Assembly: GCA_963666825.2 (NCBI GenBank)
Contig: CAXXFE010000001.1
Location: 248,001 to 312,000, forward strand
DNA from: Saccharicrinis sp963666825
GTDB taxonomy: Bacteria; Bacteroidota; Bacteroidia; Bacteroidales; Marinilabiliaceae
DNA length: 64,000 bases
Direction: 5' to 3'
The position numbers were made by a program, and so were the translations under genes. This document shows positions 54,049 to 63,844 of the stretch, one piece after another. Position 1 is the stretch's first letter. Each line of letters starts with the position of its first letter. The notes under the pieces are model-generated. The model did not search any database. It was not told the origin of the DNA and saw only the letters and a program-made list of their open reading frames with translations.

Positions 54049-56160
54049 TTATTCTGCAGAAATCGCTACTTTAAAAGTTTTCACAGCCCCATTGAAATCG
54101 CATTTCACCGTTGCAATTCCTGGGAGCGCTGCAGGTTGCGAAATAGTCATCTTCACCGCTTTGTTGCTGGCAGTTGCAGTCACAACAGGTTTTTGCGTTG
54201 TTCCTGAAGGAAGTTTGACTTTTGCTTCATACAAATCGTAACCTACAATACCGTTTTGGTTGGTTGAACGAACAGGCGTTGCAGGCATTTCGATGGCCTT
54301 TCCGTCAACAAAAATGGTAACAGTTGGCGCTACGTGGCGTTCGATTGCTTTTTTGGCTGAGCTGAAACCCAATCCCATGAAATTGAACAACGCTTCTTGC
54401 CCGGCACCTTCGGCTACCAGAAAAATACCGTGTTTCTTGTCCAAGCCGTCAACAAATTTGGCTACATCGATAGTGAATTTGGTAATTTCTTGTTTTGAAT
54501 TAGCCGGCACCTCAATTTCTCCAATTTTCTTTCCTTGCCATGCGGCATTGTCCCATGGGCCATCCAACCAAACGTTCACCTTGAAGCTTTTAGAAGTTTT
54601 AGGTGTAATAAAAAGGTTGAATGCTGTTTTGTTGCCTTTTTTGGTGCCTTCAAATGCTTTTAGGCCCTTAGTGTCATTTTTAAGCCCTCCGAAACCAAAA
54701 TATTTGAACCCAATAATGGTTCCGTTTTTCATATTGGTAATAGGCATGTGGTTGTCCCAAATGTCCCACGAATCTTGCTGCAGGCTAACATCCGAAAGGT
54801 AACAAGCGTAACCAGCTGAATAGTATTGATAAGGATCGAGCCCATATAAATTGAAACCTTCAGATGTCACTTCTGCACCGTTGTATTCAATACCTTGATT
54901 ATCTTTTAATTTCCAAATTTCATCTTTCGCGTATGGATCGTACCCCCTAATTACGGCAGTTCCACCTTGGGCTACAGGTTTTTCGTCCCAATGAATAGAG
55001 ATGGGCTCTACCACTGCCTGACGCGCATAACCGAAGTTGCGTGGTGGGCGGTGATAGAAAACGTACCACTGTCCATTGATTTGTTCGATGCTACCATGCG
55101 TATTGTGACCACCGTTGGCTGTCACAATCTTTGAACCATCCTGATTCAATACAGGACCACGCGAATCAACCAACACACCACCACTTTTCCATGGGCCTAA
55201 TGGAGAATCAGCTACAGCATAACGTAAAGTAGAGTTAGAACTGCCCACTCCATATTCAGGGCCTGAATAACCACTGAAAACAGTAATGAATTTGTTTCCG
55301 ACCTGGCGGATAGATGAAGCTTCGAAAAAGTTGAAAGTTCCCAAATCCTGATCAGCATACACGTTAGGATATTTCGTTCCCTTAGGATCTTTGATAACGC
55401 CATAGCGAGCACTGGCAGGAATCATAAAGTTGACAACCTCGGTTCCCGGACGTAAAGTATACATCGTTTTTTGATCCAGTTGTGCTGCATTGGAGCGTTG
55501 AAAGCCCCAGAAACCATAAGCGCGGAAACCGATTTCGAAATCAGGATCGTTAGGATCAGTAACATATTCAATGTAAATTGCAGGGTCGAAACCCAAAATA
55601 CTGCCGGGTACTGTGTGGGTTCCATCTTCGTTCATATTGATGGGAGTAAAAGGGCCATCGGGACGCGAACCTTTGCAAACCATAGCTTCGCGACCATGGC
55701 CACGGCTATGAGGGAACAGGTAGTAATCCTTGCTGCCATCTTTACGTTTCACCTCAACCAAGTCGGGGGCATACATCACATCCCATTGGCCTTCGATATT
55801 GTAAGTAAAAATTGGGCCTTCGTCGCGCCATTCGTTCAGGTTTTCAACTGGTGCCGACCACATTCGAATGTCAGGACCACAATAGCTATTCATTCTTAAA
55901 TCATGCGAACCAATGATGTAAGCACGAAATTTTCCTGAATTATCAGGATCTTCAAATACGCGTGGCTCGCCATCGGGCACGTGTTCCCACAACGGTAAAT
56001 ATGGATTCCCTGCAGCACGGTGCACAAATTGAGTGACCGATTGGGAACTCTTTTGTGGAGCCCCATTGCCCTCAGCGTTCGCAGCAAAGGGCAACGCCAA
56101 AGAAAAAGCGGACAATAGTACCAAGTACTTTTTCTTCAAATCAAACTTTAATTTCTTCAT
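54049..56160 (-). CDS. Large GH43-like secreted protein with C-terminal beta-sandwiches
   Basis: This 703-residue protein has a signal peptide (ends PFAANA). Residues 45-420 are a GH43-type propeller with VPDGEPRVFEDPD near the start, the second Asp in ILGFDPAIYIE and the Glu in NFFEASSIRQVGNKF, and the shared pattern HGSIEQINGQWYVFYHRPP. A CBM-like sandwich (about 470-610, YYSAGYACYLSDV, GTIIGFKYFGFGG) and a Big-like domain (about 620-703, APTVTIFVDGKAIEM) follow. The catalytic triad is plausible but not certain. The substrate cannot be read; arabinose- or galactose-containing side chains are possible. It lies between GH27 and GH43 in the transcript. It carries no type IX tail or lipobox. 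Confidence 0.75.
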   Translation of the reverse strand: MKKLKFDLKKKYLVLLSAFSLALPFAANAEGNGAPQKSSQSVTQFVHRAAGNPYLPLWEHVPDGEPRVFEDPDNSGKFRAYIIGSHDLRMNSYCGPDIRMWSAPVENLNEWRDEGPIFTYNIEGQWDVMYAPDLVEVKRKDGSKDYYLFPHSRGHGREAMVCKGSRPDGPFTPINMNEDGTHTVPGSILGFDPAIYIEYVTDPNDPDFEIGFRAYGFWGFQRSNAAQLDQKTMYTLRPGTEVVNFMIPASARYGVIKDPKGTKYPNVYADQDLGTFNFFEASSIRQVGNKFITVFSGYSGPEYGVGSSNSTLRYAVADSPLGPWKSGGVLVDSRGPVLNQDGSKIVTANGGHNTHGSIEQINGQWYVFYHRPPRNFGYARQAVVEPISIHWDEKPVAQGGTAVIRGYDPYAKDEIWKLKDNQGIEYNGAEVTSEGFNLYGLDPYQYYSAGYACYLSDVSLQQDSWDIWDNHMPITNMKNGTIIGFKYFGFGGLKNDTKGLKAFEGTKKGNKTAFNLFITPKTSKSFKVNVWLDGPWDNAAWQGKKIGEIEVPANSKQEITKFTIDVAKFVDGLDKKHGIFLVAEGAGQEALFNFMGLGFSSAKKAIERHVAPTVTIFVDGKAIEMPATPVRSTNQNGIVGYDLYEAKVKLPSGTTQKPVVTATASNKAVKMTISQPAALPGIATVKCDFNGAVKTFKVAISAE

Positions 56161-56300
56161 ATTGTATATTTATTTTGATTTTCATTTAAAACTTAGTATT
56201 TGCATAAAGTACACTCACCTGATTTCAAAAGACGATAGTGTATTTCGACGCTCAAAACCTTGCAAGGCATGTTGTGCTTTATACGGGCAGTTGAAAATGC

Positions 56301-58343
56301 CTATTGGTGGTTGCTGAATTTGTAAAACAACACTCCATGTGCAGGCACTTTTATTGCCAGCTTTTCGGAACCAGCATCCAAATTGGCAATATCTTTCTGG
56401 CGCCAAAGGTCACGTACGGTAACATCTCCTTTTATGCCTAATTTTTCGAAATCGCTGTAATCCATATCCACTTTTTCGATGCCGAAGTTGCAGAAGCCAA
56501 CTGCACGGCTGCCATCTTCAAGTTCTTTCACATAAATTTTCAAGTCTCTGATAGTTTGAACACAGGTACCTTGTTTGCCAAGCGGATCCTGGTTAACATC
56601 AATCACCTCATCGTTGGTAAGTAAGTTCAAGGTGAAATCATCCAGTTTCTCCATGTCGCAACCAATCAATAGAGGTGCGGCGAAAAGGCTCCACAAACTA
56701 ATGTGCAGATACTGCTCGTCGGGCTTCAGCTTGCTAGGGTGTGTATTTCCCCAACCAACATGGCCAACAACCAACATATCAGGGTCGTTCCAGTTGCCAG
56801 GCTTGGCATAAGGAGCCGATTTATCCTGGTCCAGTGCAATGTTTTTTACACTTACCCAAGTATCGGTAATATCGTTGGTGGTACGCCAGCAATTGCCGCC
56901 TACCGAGCCACCCCATTTCCAAACATCGGACATACCGTATTGACATACGCTATAAACGATATCACGAGGTTGCTTGCGAATGTAATCGCCCATCAATTTG
57001 AAAGGGGCCATGGCTGTTTCCAATTCGCTGCCACCGTTGTATGAAAGCGATGACACTTTATAAGGGTCATTATCAGGCAAGCCATCAATTACGTTTCCAT
57101 AACTGCACCAATCGTATTTAAGGTAATCGAAACCCCACTCAGCATAAGTTTCTGCATCCAACTCTTCGAAGCCATAACTGCCGGCACATCCACCACACGA
57201 CCAAGGGCCGGGGCTAGAATAAAGACCTATTTTCAGGCCAAGCCCATGCACATAATCGGCAAGGCCTTTCATATCTTCGAATCGTTTATTAGGAACTATT
57301 TTGCCACTAGCATCCCTTAATTCCCCTCTCAAAGAAGCGTCTTCAGAATCGCGGTAGTTATTCCAAAAGTCATCAATATTTATGTATGTCCAGCCATGGT
57401 TAGTCAGTCCACTTTTTACCATAGCATCGGCAGCACTTTTAACTTTTTCGGCAGAAACTTCGTGGGCAAAACAGTTCCAACTGTTCCATCCCATTGGCGG
57501 GGTAAGGGCAATTTCTTCTCCACAAACAATACGAAAATTACGCTCGGCTGTACCTTTAGCATTTTCGGCCTTTAAAACAACTTCATAAGTCCCTTTTTTT
57601 GTCAATTTACCGGTTATGATGCCAGTTTGGGAGTTTAATTCTAGTCCCACAGGCAAGTTCTCTGCCGAAAATTCCATTGGCCTGTCTCCGGTTGCAGTAA
57701 CCATGAATTGAAACGGCGAGCCAGGGCGTACACCAAAAACCTTTGCCCCAGTGATTCGTGGTTCTGTAGATGGTTTTGGCGTTAGAATATAAGGTTCGCT
57801 TGCAATTGGGTTAAAGGTTTCTAATGTAGTTACACCGGCAACCTCAAATTTAGCATCAGCCCAGTTGGCATGGTCGTAATAATTGCCATTGCCTCCATCG
57901 GCCACTACCAGTTCTACTTTTTTAATGCCGGCTAATGCAACAGAACACTCTTTGGCAGAATCGCCTATATGCATCACTCCACTAGCCCAAAGCTTCTGTC
58001 CATCGCCATATACTTCAAATTCAACGGCAGGTTCGTGGCCTTTCATCTCATCATCAAGCCCAACTTTTGCTGTGAATGAGGTTGCTTTTACTTCGGTCAA
58101 AACAAGTAATGAACTTACTGCATGAGTAGCAAAGCCACGTTCAAAGGTTTGCCCGGCAATAGTCATGGTGTTGCCATCCAATGATTTGTTCTTCACTGGA
58201 ACGCCATATCCTTGTGTTGCTGTACTCAAATCCAATTCGTCGAGCCATACGGTATTCTTCGACTCATTAAGTAAGCCATAGGAAGTAACCAATAGTATTA
58301 ATCCAATAATACTTGCTAATGAAAATGTTTTTAATCTATACAT
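56301..58343 (-). CDS. GH27 alpha-galactosidase with NPCBM and Ig-like domains
   Basis: This 680-residue secreted protein has an N-terminal signal or anchor segment (IIGLILLVTSYGLL). An NPCBM-type domain follows (about 32-170, FERGFATHAVSSLL, VELVVADGGNGNYYDHANW), then a putative-Ig domain (about 195-275, LNSQTGIITGKLTKKGTYEV) and a GH27 barrel (about 280-590). The barrel has PPMGWNSWNCF, the nucleophile Asp in YLKYDWCSYGN, and the acid/base Asp in TTNDITDTW. It ends with the usual small beta-domain. The likely activity is release of alpha-galactose, or beta-L-arabinopyranose, which some members cut. It is the second enzyme of block A after GH31 and follows it by 96 bases. The family call is firm. 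Confidence 0.92.
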   Translation of the reverse strand: MYRLKTFSLASIIGLILLVTSYGLLNESKNTVWLDELDLSTATQGYGVPVKNKSLDGNTMTIAGQTFERGFATHAVSSLLVLTEVKATSFTAKVGLDDEMKGHEPAVEFEVYGDGQKLWASGVMHIGDSAKECSVALAGIKKVELVVADGGNGNYYDHANWADAKFEVAGVTTLETFNPIASEPYILTPKPSTEPRITGAKVFGVRPGSPFQFMVTATGDRPMEFSAENLPVGLELNSQTGIITGKLTKKGTYEVVLKAENAKGTAERNFRIVCGEEIALTPPMGWNSWNCFAHEVSAEKVKSAADAMVKSGLTNHGWTYINIDDFWNNYRDSEDASLRGELRDASGKIVPNKRFEDMKGLADYVHGLGLKIGLYSSPGPWSCGGCAGSYGFEELDAETYAEWGFDYLKYDWCSYGNVIDGLPDNDPYKVSSLSYNGGSELETAMAPFKLMGDYIRKQPRDIVYSVCQYGMSDVWKWGGSVGGNCWRTTNDITDTWVSVKNIALDQDKSAPYAKPGNWNDPDMLVVGHVGWGNTHPSKLKPDEQYLHISLWSLFAAPLLIGCDMEKLDDFTLNLLTNDEVIDVNQDPLGKQGTCVQTIRDLKIYVKELEDGSRAVGFCNFGIEKVDMDYSDFEKLGIKGDVTVRDLWRQKDIANLDAGSEKLAIKVPAHGVLFYKFSNHQ

Positions 58344-58439
58344 ATGCTTATTTTATTTATCAAATGCCTGACAAAGAAGAACACAAAGCCACGGAAGCGC
58401 AGAGTTTTCTTTTGATGCATTGGCAGTTTTAACTTCGAA

Positions 58440-60902
58440 TTATAGCTTTACGGAAACTTTTTCACCATTGTATTTCACCTCCTTGGAATCCACGGCTTTG
58501 CCTTTTTGCACTTTAACAATTCGGAAAGTGCGTTCTTTTAGCATTCCTGGAAATTCTCCCTGGCGGTTACCGATGGTTAATGTTTTGTTTGCATCGTCCA
58601 AATTGAAAGAGATAGTTGAGTAAATGCCTTTCTCATAATTGTAATTGTCGTTTTCGTCTTCGTAAAGGGTGAATTCGCCATTGGCTCCTTCGTAAACCCT
58701 TATTTCAAGGTTATCCCAATTTTTTTCAGTGGCATATTGTACTTCTGGCCCAATTGGCAAAATGCCCCCTGCTTTAATGTAAACAGGTATGGTATTGATA
58801 TAAGTTTCTTTAGTAATTTCTTGTCCGCCATTGTATTTTTCATTGGTCCAGAAGTCGTACCAATCAGCACCTTCGGGCAAATAAACAGTGGTTGATTTAA
58901 CTGGGGTAAAATCTGCCACAGGAAAACCATCCTCTCCAATTTCCTGACCTTTATCCCAGCCTGTTTTTTTATCTACTTTCACCACTTTTTCAGGTGTGTA
59001 GTGCGCTTTAAGCACTGGGGCAACAAGGATGGATTGCCCGAACATGTATTCGTCATTCAAATCCCAAACTTTATTATCGCCGGCAAAATCCATTACCAAG
59101 GCACGCATAAAACTTCCCTGATTTTTGGTAACATCCCGGGAAGTGGTGTAGATGTATGGAAGCAGCGAGTAACGCAGTTTGATAGCACTTTCTATGGCAT
59201 CGTAAATTGGCTCGCCTTTTTGTCCGAAATAATAAATCTCTCTTTTTAGGTCGGTACCATGAGAGCGCATCATTGGCGTAAAAACCCCGTATTGCAACCA
59301 ACGTACATACAACTCCTGGAAAAGAGGATTTTTTGAAGCTGTTCCATCACTAAAACTTTTATTATAGGCTCCGGCAAAGAAACCGCCAATATCTGAGTTG
59401 AAATTCGGGTTCCCGGTAAGGGTGAAGTTAAGGCCGGCCGGTATCTGGTTGCGCAGTGCATCCCATGACGAACCTAAATCGCCCGACCATACATTACTAC
59501 CAAAACGTTGTTGTCCTGCAAAGCCGGAACGTGTTAAAATAAACACGCGCTTATCCGATGCTTCTTTGCGTTGATGCTCGTAAACGCCTCCAACAGTTGC
59601 TAACGGATAGGCATTACGTACCTTTCTGAAAGACCCCAGGTAGGTTTTATTGTCAAAATCTTCGGGTTTAATGTCCAAATGGTCAGGCTCTGTTGAATCC
59701 ATCCACCAGCCATCAATGCCTAATGAGAAAAGCCCTTTGTTAAGATGTTCCCAATAGATATCTCTAGCCTCGGGATGATAGGCATCATACACCTGAACAC
59801 CTGATGGATAATTCATATCCGGAGGCCAGCTTTCTTTGCCTGATTGTGGCCACGTTTGAAAATCCATCAACATGCCTTTGTCCTGAAATATTTTAAATTG
59901 TGGCGTTTCCGGGCCAAAAGAGGACCAGATAGATATGATAAGGTGGCCATTCAAATTATGAACGTCGTCAACAAACTTTTGCGGCTCTGGAAACCCGGGG
60001 TTTAAAAACTGCATGGCATTCCAATGATAATTGTCGCCCCAATATTGCCAGTCCTGAATAATACCATCCAATGGAACGCCCAATTCACGATACTTTTCCA
60101 CTACCCCAACGGTTTCGTCCTGGCTTTTATAACGCTCCCTACTTTGCCAAAAGCCATACGTCCAGAGTGGAAACATCGGTACTTCACCGGTTAGCCCTCT
60201 CATTTGCGCCACTACGCCATCAGCATTTTTGCCATACATAAAATGGTAGTCGATGCAGTCGCCAACTTCCGAAAAGAATTCAGTTCCGCTTTCATCATCA
60301 GTAAAAGTGGTGGGCGAATAATTATCCCAAAAAAGGCCATATCCTTTAACCGATTGGAAAAACGTAACAAAATCCCAGCTATTATTCTGTACCATTTGCA
60401 CTTGCTGGTTGCGTTGCGACATTTTTCCGTTCTGCAAGATACCTAGCCCATATATCGCCTCATCTTTATCTAATGAAAAAACCTGGCTTACGCTATATGT
60501 CTTAGTACCGGCATCATCAAAATCAGTGAAAGATGCCCCCTCTTGTTTTTCATCTAAAAGCGTTTTTCCATCCGGAGTGGAGAATGAAACTTTTCCACTT
60601 TTCAGATTTAAAGCAACAATTAGTTCTTTACTCTTAACCAATACTTCATCACCATTCTGTTCAGCTTTTAAGCTTACTTTTTCTGGCGATTTAATAACTG
60701 AAAGGCTCTTCTTTTTAAAGTTTGTCCCGGCAGGCCATTTCAGCACCCTGACTGTAGCAGGATTGTAGAATTGTATTTCTACTTCTAGTTTGTTTATTCT
60801 TACCTGGCAACCATTATCTATTGAGGTGTATGGATGCGCTTGTGTTGTACCGAATAATGTACATACAACAGCGAATAACAGTATTATCTTCTTAAAATTC
60901 AT
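58440..60902 (-). CDS. GH31 alpha-xylosidase-like secreted enzyme
   Basis: The start at 60900-60902 is preferred over an in-frame ATG at 60953, because the protein then begins with a clean signal peptide (MNFKKIILLFAVVC, ends TTQAHP). The barrel has QDWQYWGDNYHW, the nucleophile Asp in GWWMDSTEPDHLD and the acid/base Asp in WSGDLGSSWDALR. The C-terminal beta-domain (about 690-820) ends ...KVSVKL. It resembles the GH31 at 49933-52542 but lacks the PA14-like insert and the lipobox. Such enzymes release alpha-xylose. It follows the terminator at 60960, so it may need a new promoter inside the 60903-60960 stretch or read-through. Family is firm; alpha-xylosidase over alpha-glucosidase is inferred from the motif and the neighbours. 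Confidence 0.9.
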   Translation of the reverse strand: MNFKKIILLFAVVCTLFGTTQAHPYTSIDNGCQVRINKLEVEIQFYNPATVRVLKWPAGTNFKKKSLSVIKSPEKVSLKAEQNGDEVLVKSKELIVALNLKSGKVSFSTPDGKTLLDEKQEGASFTDFDDAGTKTYSVSQVFSLDKDEAIYGLGILQNGKMSQRNQQVQMVQNNSWDFVTFFQSVKGYGLFWDNYSPTTFTDDESGTEFFSEVGDCIDYHFMYGKNADGVVAQMRGLTGEVPMFPLWTYGFWQSRERYKSQDETVGVVEKYRELGVPLDGIIQDWQYWGDNYHWNAMQFLNPGFPEPQKFVDDVHNLNGHLIISIWSSFGPETPQFKIFQDKGMLMDFQTWPQSGKESWPPDMNYPSGVQVYDAYHPEARDIYWEHLNKGLFSLGIDGWWMDSTEPDHLDIKPEDFDNKTYLGSFRKVRNAYPLATVGGVYEHQRKEASDKRVFILTRSGFAGQQRFGSNVWSGDLGSSWDALRNQIPAGLNFTLTGNPNFNSDIGGFFAGAYNKSFSDGTASKNPLFQELYVRWLQYGVFTPMMRSHGTDLKREIYYFGQKGEPIYDAIESAIKLRYSLLPYIYTTSRDVTKNQGSFMRALVMDFAGDNKVWDLNDEYMFGQSILVAPVLKAHYTPEKVVKVDKKTGWDKGQEIGEDGFPVADFTPVKSTTVYLPEGADWYDFWTNEKYNGGQEITKETYINTIPVYIKAGGILPIGPEVQYATEKNWDNLEIRVYEGANGEFTLYEDENDNYNYEKGIYSTISFNLDDANKTLTIGNRQGEFPGMLKERTFRIVKVQKGKAVDSKEVKYNGEKVSVKL

Positions 60903-60950
60903 CGTTTTATTGGATTGCATTGTTGCATAAATTCTCAAACAAATTGAGTT

Positions 60951-61003
60951 CAATAAAAAAACCTCTGCACTGTTACTTAAAAATAAAGCAACAGCACAGA
61001 GGC
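60951..61003 (-). terminator. Strong terminator after the CE10 gene
   Basis: CCTCTGCACTGTTACTT at 60962-60978 pairs with AAGCAACAGCACAGAGG at 60986-61002 around a 7-base loop. The mismatches of the DNA become G-U pairs in the minus-strand RNA, so the stem is a full 17 base pairs. A run of seven T follows. It lies 110 bases after the CE10 stop and separates it from GH31. Confidence 0.88.
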
Positions 61004-61111
61004 TAATTTATTATATCAAGCACAAAGCCCGTTTTACAATGAGATATTTCATTATTAATATCAGATATTATTGCTCAACATTAACAACTAAATATGATCA
61101 GTGCCAACATT

Positions 61112-62674
61112 CTATTTAGCCCATTCAGCCCCTTCTGAAGTCCTCCTCCAATCAAAATACCCATTAAGAATTTTCAACGATTCTTCGCTTGGTACGGGGC
61201 CAACATGTGGCTTTTGCTGCAAATACATTACCTCCGGTGTATCATCACTGAAAGCAGGCCACTCAGGAACACCTTCGCCATTTGGGTTACCGTACTTTGC
61301 AAAATTGATCCAATAAGTTCCCATAGCCTCAGAAATTTCAAGATCTGATTTTGAAGAATTATTCGGATCTAAATGTTGAAATACATAAGCAACATCTTGT
61401 CCGTGAGGAGAACCATAACCATATTGTGGAGAGCCTTCCGGATATTCAGGATGTTGGTCAAAATAATAATAGTAAACTTTTGATTTCCCGGTTTGAGACT
61501 GAAGCCTAGCCCATATCCATGTTTGCCAACCAAAGGCAGCATCGCGCATTAAGTCACGGGCAGTTTTAGGCACACTATTCTCGGCAAGCGGATATGCTTC
61601 CAAAAGAGAATCTGCAAATTTATCAAAACGCTGTTTTACACTATTTCTAACATTTTCAGGATTCTTCTCCCACATAAAACTAGCACCTTCGTCTGAGTTA
61701 TAACCAATTAGCACAGGCACATCATTGTAATTCCCTTTCTCGTAAAGTTCATACTGGCAATCCGGAATAACAACGCCATCAACAACCGGCCATCCACCCG
61801 GCATTGTCCAACCTTGTGGTATGAATTTTTCAGCTTCCATTTTTCGTAAATCGGCTATAGAAGTGCCGCCATGTTGTTTGACATATTCGATACCATCGGC
61901 TTCGGCATCTTTTAAGGTTTTCATGTTCTCGCCCGGATAAGTTGTTGGCCTTGTTGGGCCAAAGGAACCGCCACTTTGAGAGATAGCCCCATGAAACAAA
62001 CCTTTTGCCAATGGTGATGCACACAACATGCTTACAGATATACCTCCTGCTGACTCACCAAAAATTGTAACTTTATCAGGGTCGCCTCCAAATTGTGCAA
62101 TATTTTTTTGCACCCATTTCAATCCGGCAATCTGGTCTAACAAACCATAGTTTCCTGAAACACCATCAGGGCTTTCTGCACTCAATTCAGGATGAGCCAA
62201 AAATCCCAATTGCCCCACACGGTAAGCAATACTTACAAACACTACTCCTTTGTTAGCCAAAGCTTGTCCATCGTAAACAGGTTCCGAAGTACTGCCAAAA
62301 CTGAAACCTCCACCATAAATCCAAACCAACACAGGCACTTTTTCATCGGTAGATTTTGCTGGTGTCCAAACATTCAGGTACAAACAGTCTTCACTTTTTC
62401 CAGATGGTGGATTACCTCCCTGCATTGGTCCCGAGGCATATTCTGTTACCTGTTTTACGCCCTCCCATTTTTCGGCAGGCTGAGGAGCTTTCCAACGCAA
62501 GTCTCCCACCGGAGGTTTTGCGAAAGGAATTCCTTTAAAAATGGTTAAGTTTTCAGTAACCGTTCCTTGTAAAATACCTTCTTCAACTTTCACCTGCCCA
62601 GGCTCTAAAGAAGGTTTACAAGAAGTAGCCATTATCATTGCAACGATGCTTACTATAAAAATTATCTTTCTCAT
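61112..62674 (-). CDS. Type-B carboxylesterase lipoprotein (CE10-like)
   Basis: This 520-residue alpha/beta-hydrolase has a lipoprotein signal (MIMATSCKPS). The catalytic triad is readable: Ser in FGESAGGIS, Glu in NSDEGASF and His in SPHGQDVAYVF. The oxyanion loop is YGGGFSFGS and the family opening TIFKGIPFAKPPVGDLRW is clear. Relatives act on short-chain esters such as acetyl groups, or on aryl esters. Its place beside the CE1 gene suggests a role in removing ester groups from xylan side chains. It lies 12 bases after the CE1 gene at 62687, so the two are co-transcribed, and a terminator follows. It has no frame damage. Substrate remains inferred. Confidence 0.88.
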   Translation of the reverse strand: MRKIIFIVSIVAMIMATSCKPSLEPGQVKVEEGILQGTVTENLTIFKGIPFAKPPVGDLRWKAPQPAEKWEGVKQVTEYASGPMQGGNPPSGKSEDCLYLNVWTPAKSTDEKVPVLVWIYGGGFSFGSTSEPVYDGQALANKGVVFVSIAYRVGQLGFLAHPELSAESPDGVSGNYGLLDQIAGLKWVQKNIAQFGGDPDKVTIFGESAGGISVSMLCASPLAKGLFHGAISQSGGSFGPTRPTTYPGENMKTLKDAEADGIEYVKQHGGTSIADLRKMEAEKFIPQGWTMPGGWPVVDGVVIPDCQYELYEKGNYNDVPVLIGYNSDEGASFMWEKNPENVRNSVKQRFDKFADSLLEAYPLAENSVPKTARDLMRDAAFGWQTWIWARLQSQTGKSKVYYYYFDQHPEYPEGSPQYGYGSPHGQDVAYVFQHLDPNNSSKSDLEISEAMGTYWINFAKYGNPNGEGVPEWPAFSDDTPEVMYLQQKPHVGPVPSEESLKILNGYFDWRRTSEGAEWAK

Positions 62675-62686
62675 ATATCTAATTTC

Positions 62687-63844
62687 TTATCTAAATAATT
62701 TTTGTGCAAGTTCTTTTAAACTCCTGCGCCATGTTAAAAATTCGTGGCCAGTATTCTCCGAAACATATGAAACGGCATTAAACCCGGCTGCATTTAACCC
62801 TTCTGCTGCATTTTTCACTCGCTCTGGGTTTTCGCGGCTGCCACAGCTTAAGAAAATAAGCTTTACCGATGATTTATCTTTTATATCCTCAGGCGCATAA
62901 ACGCCGCCACTCAAAAGTGCATAATATGAAAACACTTCCGGTTTATTTAGGGTAATCAACTTGGTTTCAAAACCGCCCATCGATAAGCCTGCCATTGCAC
63001 GGTTATCTGAACCTTTAAGCGTGAGGAAGTTTTCTTCGACATATGGGATTAATTCATCAACCAATACTGTCTGAAACGGCGTAATGTCGAATGATTTTAA
63101 CCCTCCAAATTTTGTTTCGTTGGTCATTCCGTAAGTCATTACAATAATGAACGGCTTAGCTTTTCCTTCGGCAATAAGGTTGTCCATGATAAGGTTAGCA
63201 CGCCCTTGATTAGACCAGGCAGTTTCATCCTCGCCCCATCCATGCTGAAGGTATAAAACCGGATATTTTACAGAAGGGTTTTTACCGTACCCAGGAGGTG
63301 TATATACAAATGCCCTTCGAATTGAATCTGTACTCTCTGAAGGAAATAGAATTTGCTCTACTTTACCGTGAGGCACATCTTTTAATGCATAGAAATCACG
63401 GTCATGGGCAGGTATTTCGATACCGCTTTCCCAACGAAGTGAACCAAAGTAATTCATGGCACCCGGATCGTTAAAAATACCGCCATCAATAGTTAAATGA
63501 TAATAATGGAAACCCTCATCCATTGGGCCTTCTGTAGTCCCCATCCAAGTGCCATCTTCCACTTTTTTAAGAATGGTGCCGCCCCTTCCGCCAAGGCCTA
63601 AGCTAACGCGGACACTGTCTGCATCTGGCGCCTCTATTTTAAAACGGGCATATCCTTGCGAATTGACCATTGGATATTGTTTTCCCGGCTGATTTAAAAC
63701 CGAAGGCTTAAAATCTTCGATAATATTAGCAGGCTCAGTTGACTCTGCTGTCTCAGAAGATGCTGTTGGAGCTGTTGGGGAAACACAACTACTTACTGCG
63801 ATAGACAATATGACAGCAAAGTTTAATAAATGCTTTTTTTTCAT
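62687..63844 (-). CDS. CE1-family esterase lipoprotein with CBM48-like domain
   Basis: The 385-residue protein has a lipoprotein signal (AVSSCVSPT), a CBM48-like domain (about 55-140, RFKIEAPDADSVRVSLG) and an esterase D/CE1 domain. The nucleophile Ser is in GLSMGGFET and the His in NTGHEFLTW. As in the paralogue at 48584-49756, the acid position has Glu (CGSRENPE) in place of Asp. The shared opening IIEDFKPS and NQPGKQYP ties the two together. It is the first gene of the locus in the window and sits 156 bases from the edge. It would remove feruloyl or acetyl groups at the cell surface, as the lipid anchor suggests. Ester type is inferred. Confidence 0.88.
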   Translation of the reverse strand: MKKKHLLNFAVILSIAVSSCVSPTAPTASSETAESTEPANIIEDFKPSVLNQPGKQYPMVNSQGYARFKIEAPDADSVRVSLGLGGRGGTILKKVEDGTWMGTTEGPMDEGFHYYHLTIDGGIFNDPGAMNYFGSLRWESGIEIPAHDRDFYALKDVPHGKVEQILFPSESTDSIRRAFVYTPPGYGKNPSVKYPVLYLQHGWGEDETAWSNQGRANLIMDNLIAEGKAKPFIIVMTYGMTNETKFGGLKSFDITPFQTVLVDELIPYVEENFLTLKGSDNRAMAGLSMGGFETKLITLNKPEVFSYYALLSGGVYAPEDIKDKSSVKLIFLSCGSRENPERVKNAAEGLNAAGFNAVSYVSENTGHEFLTWRRSLKELAQKLFR

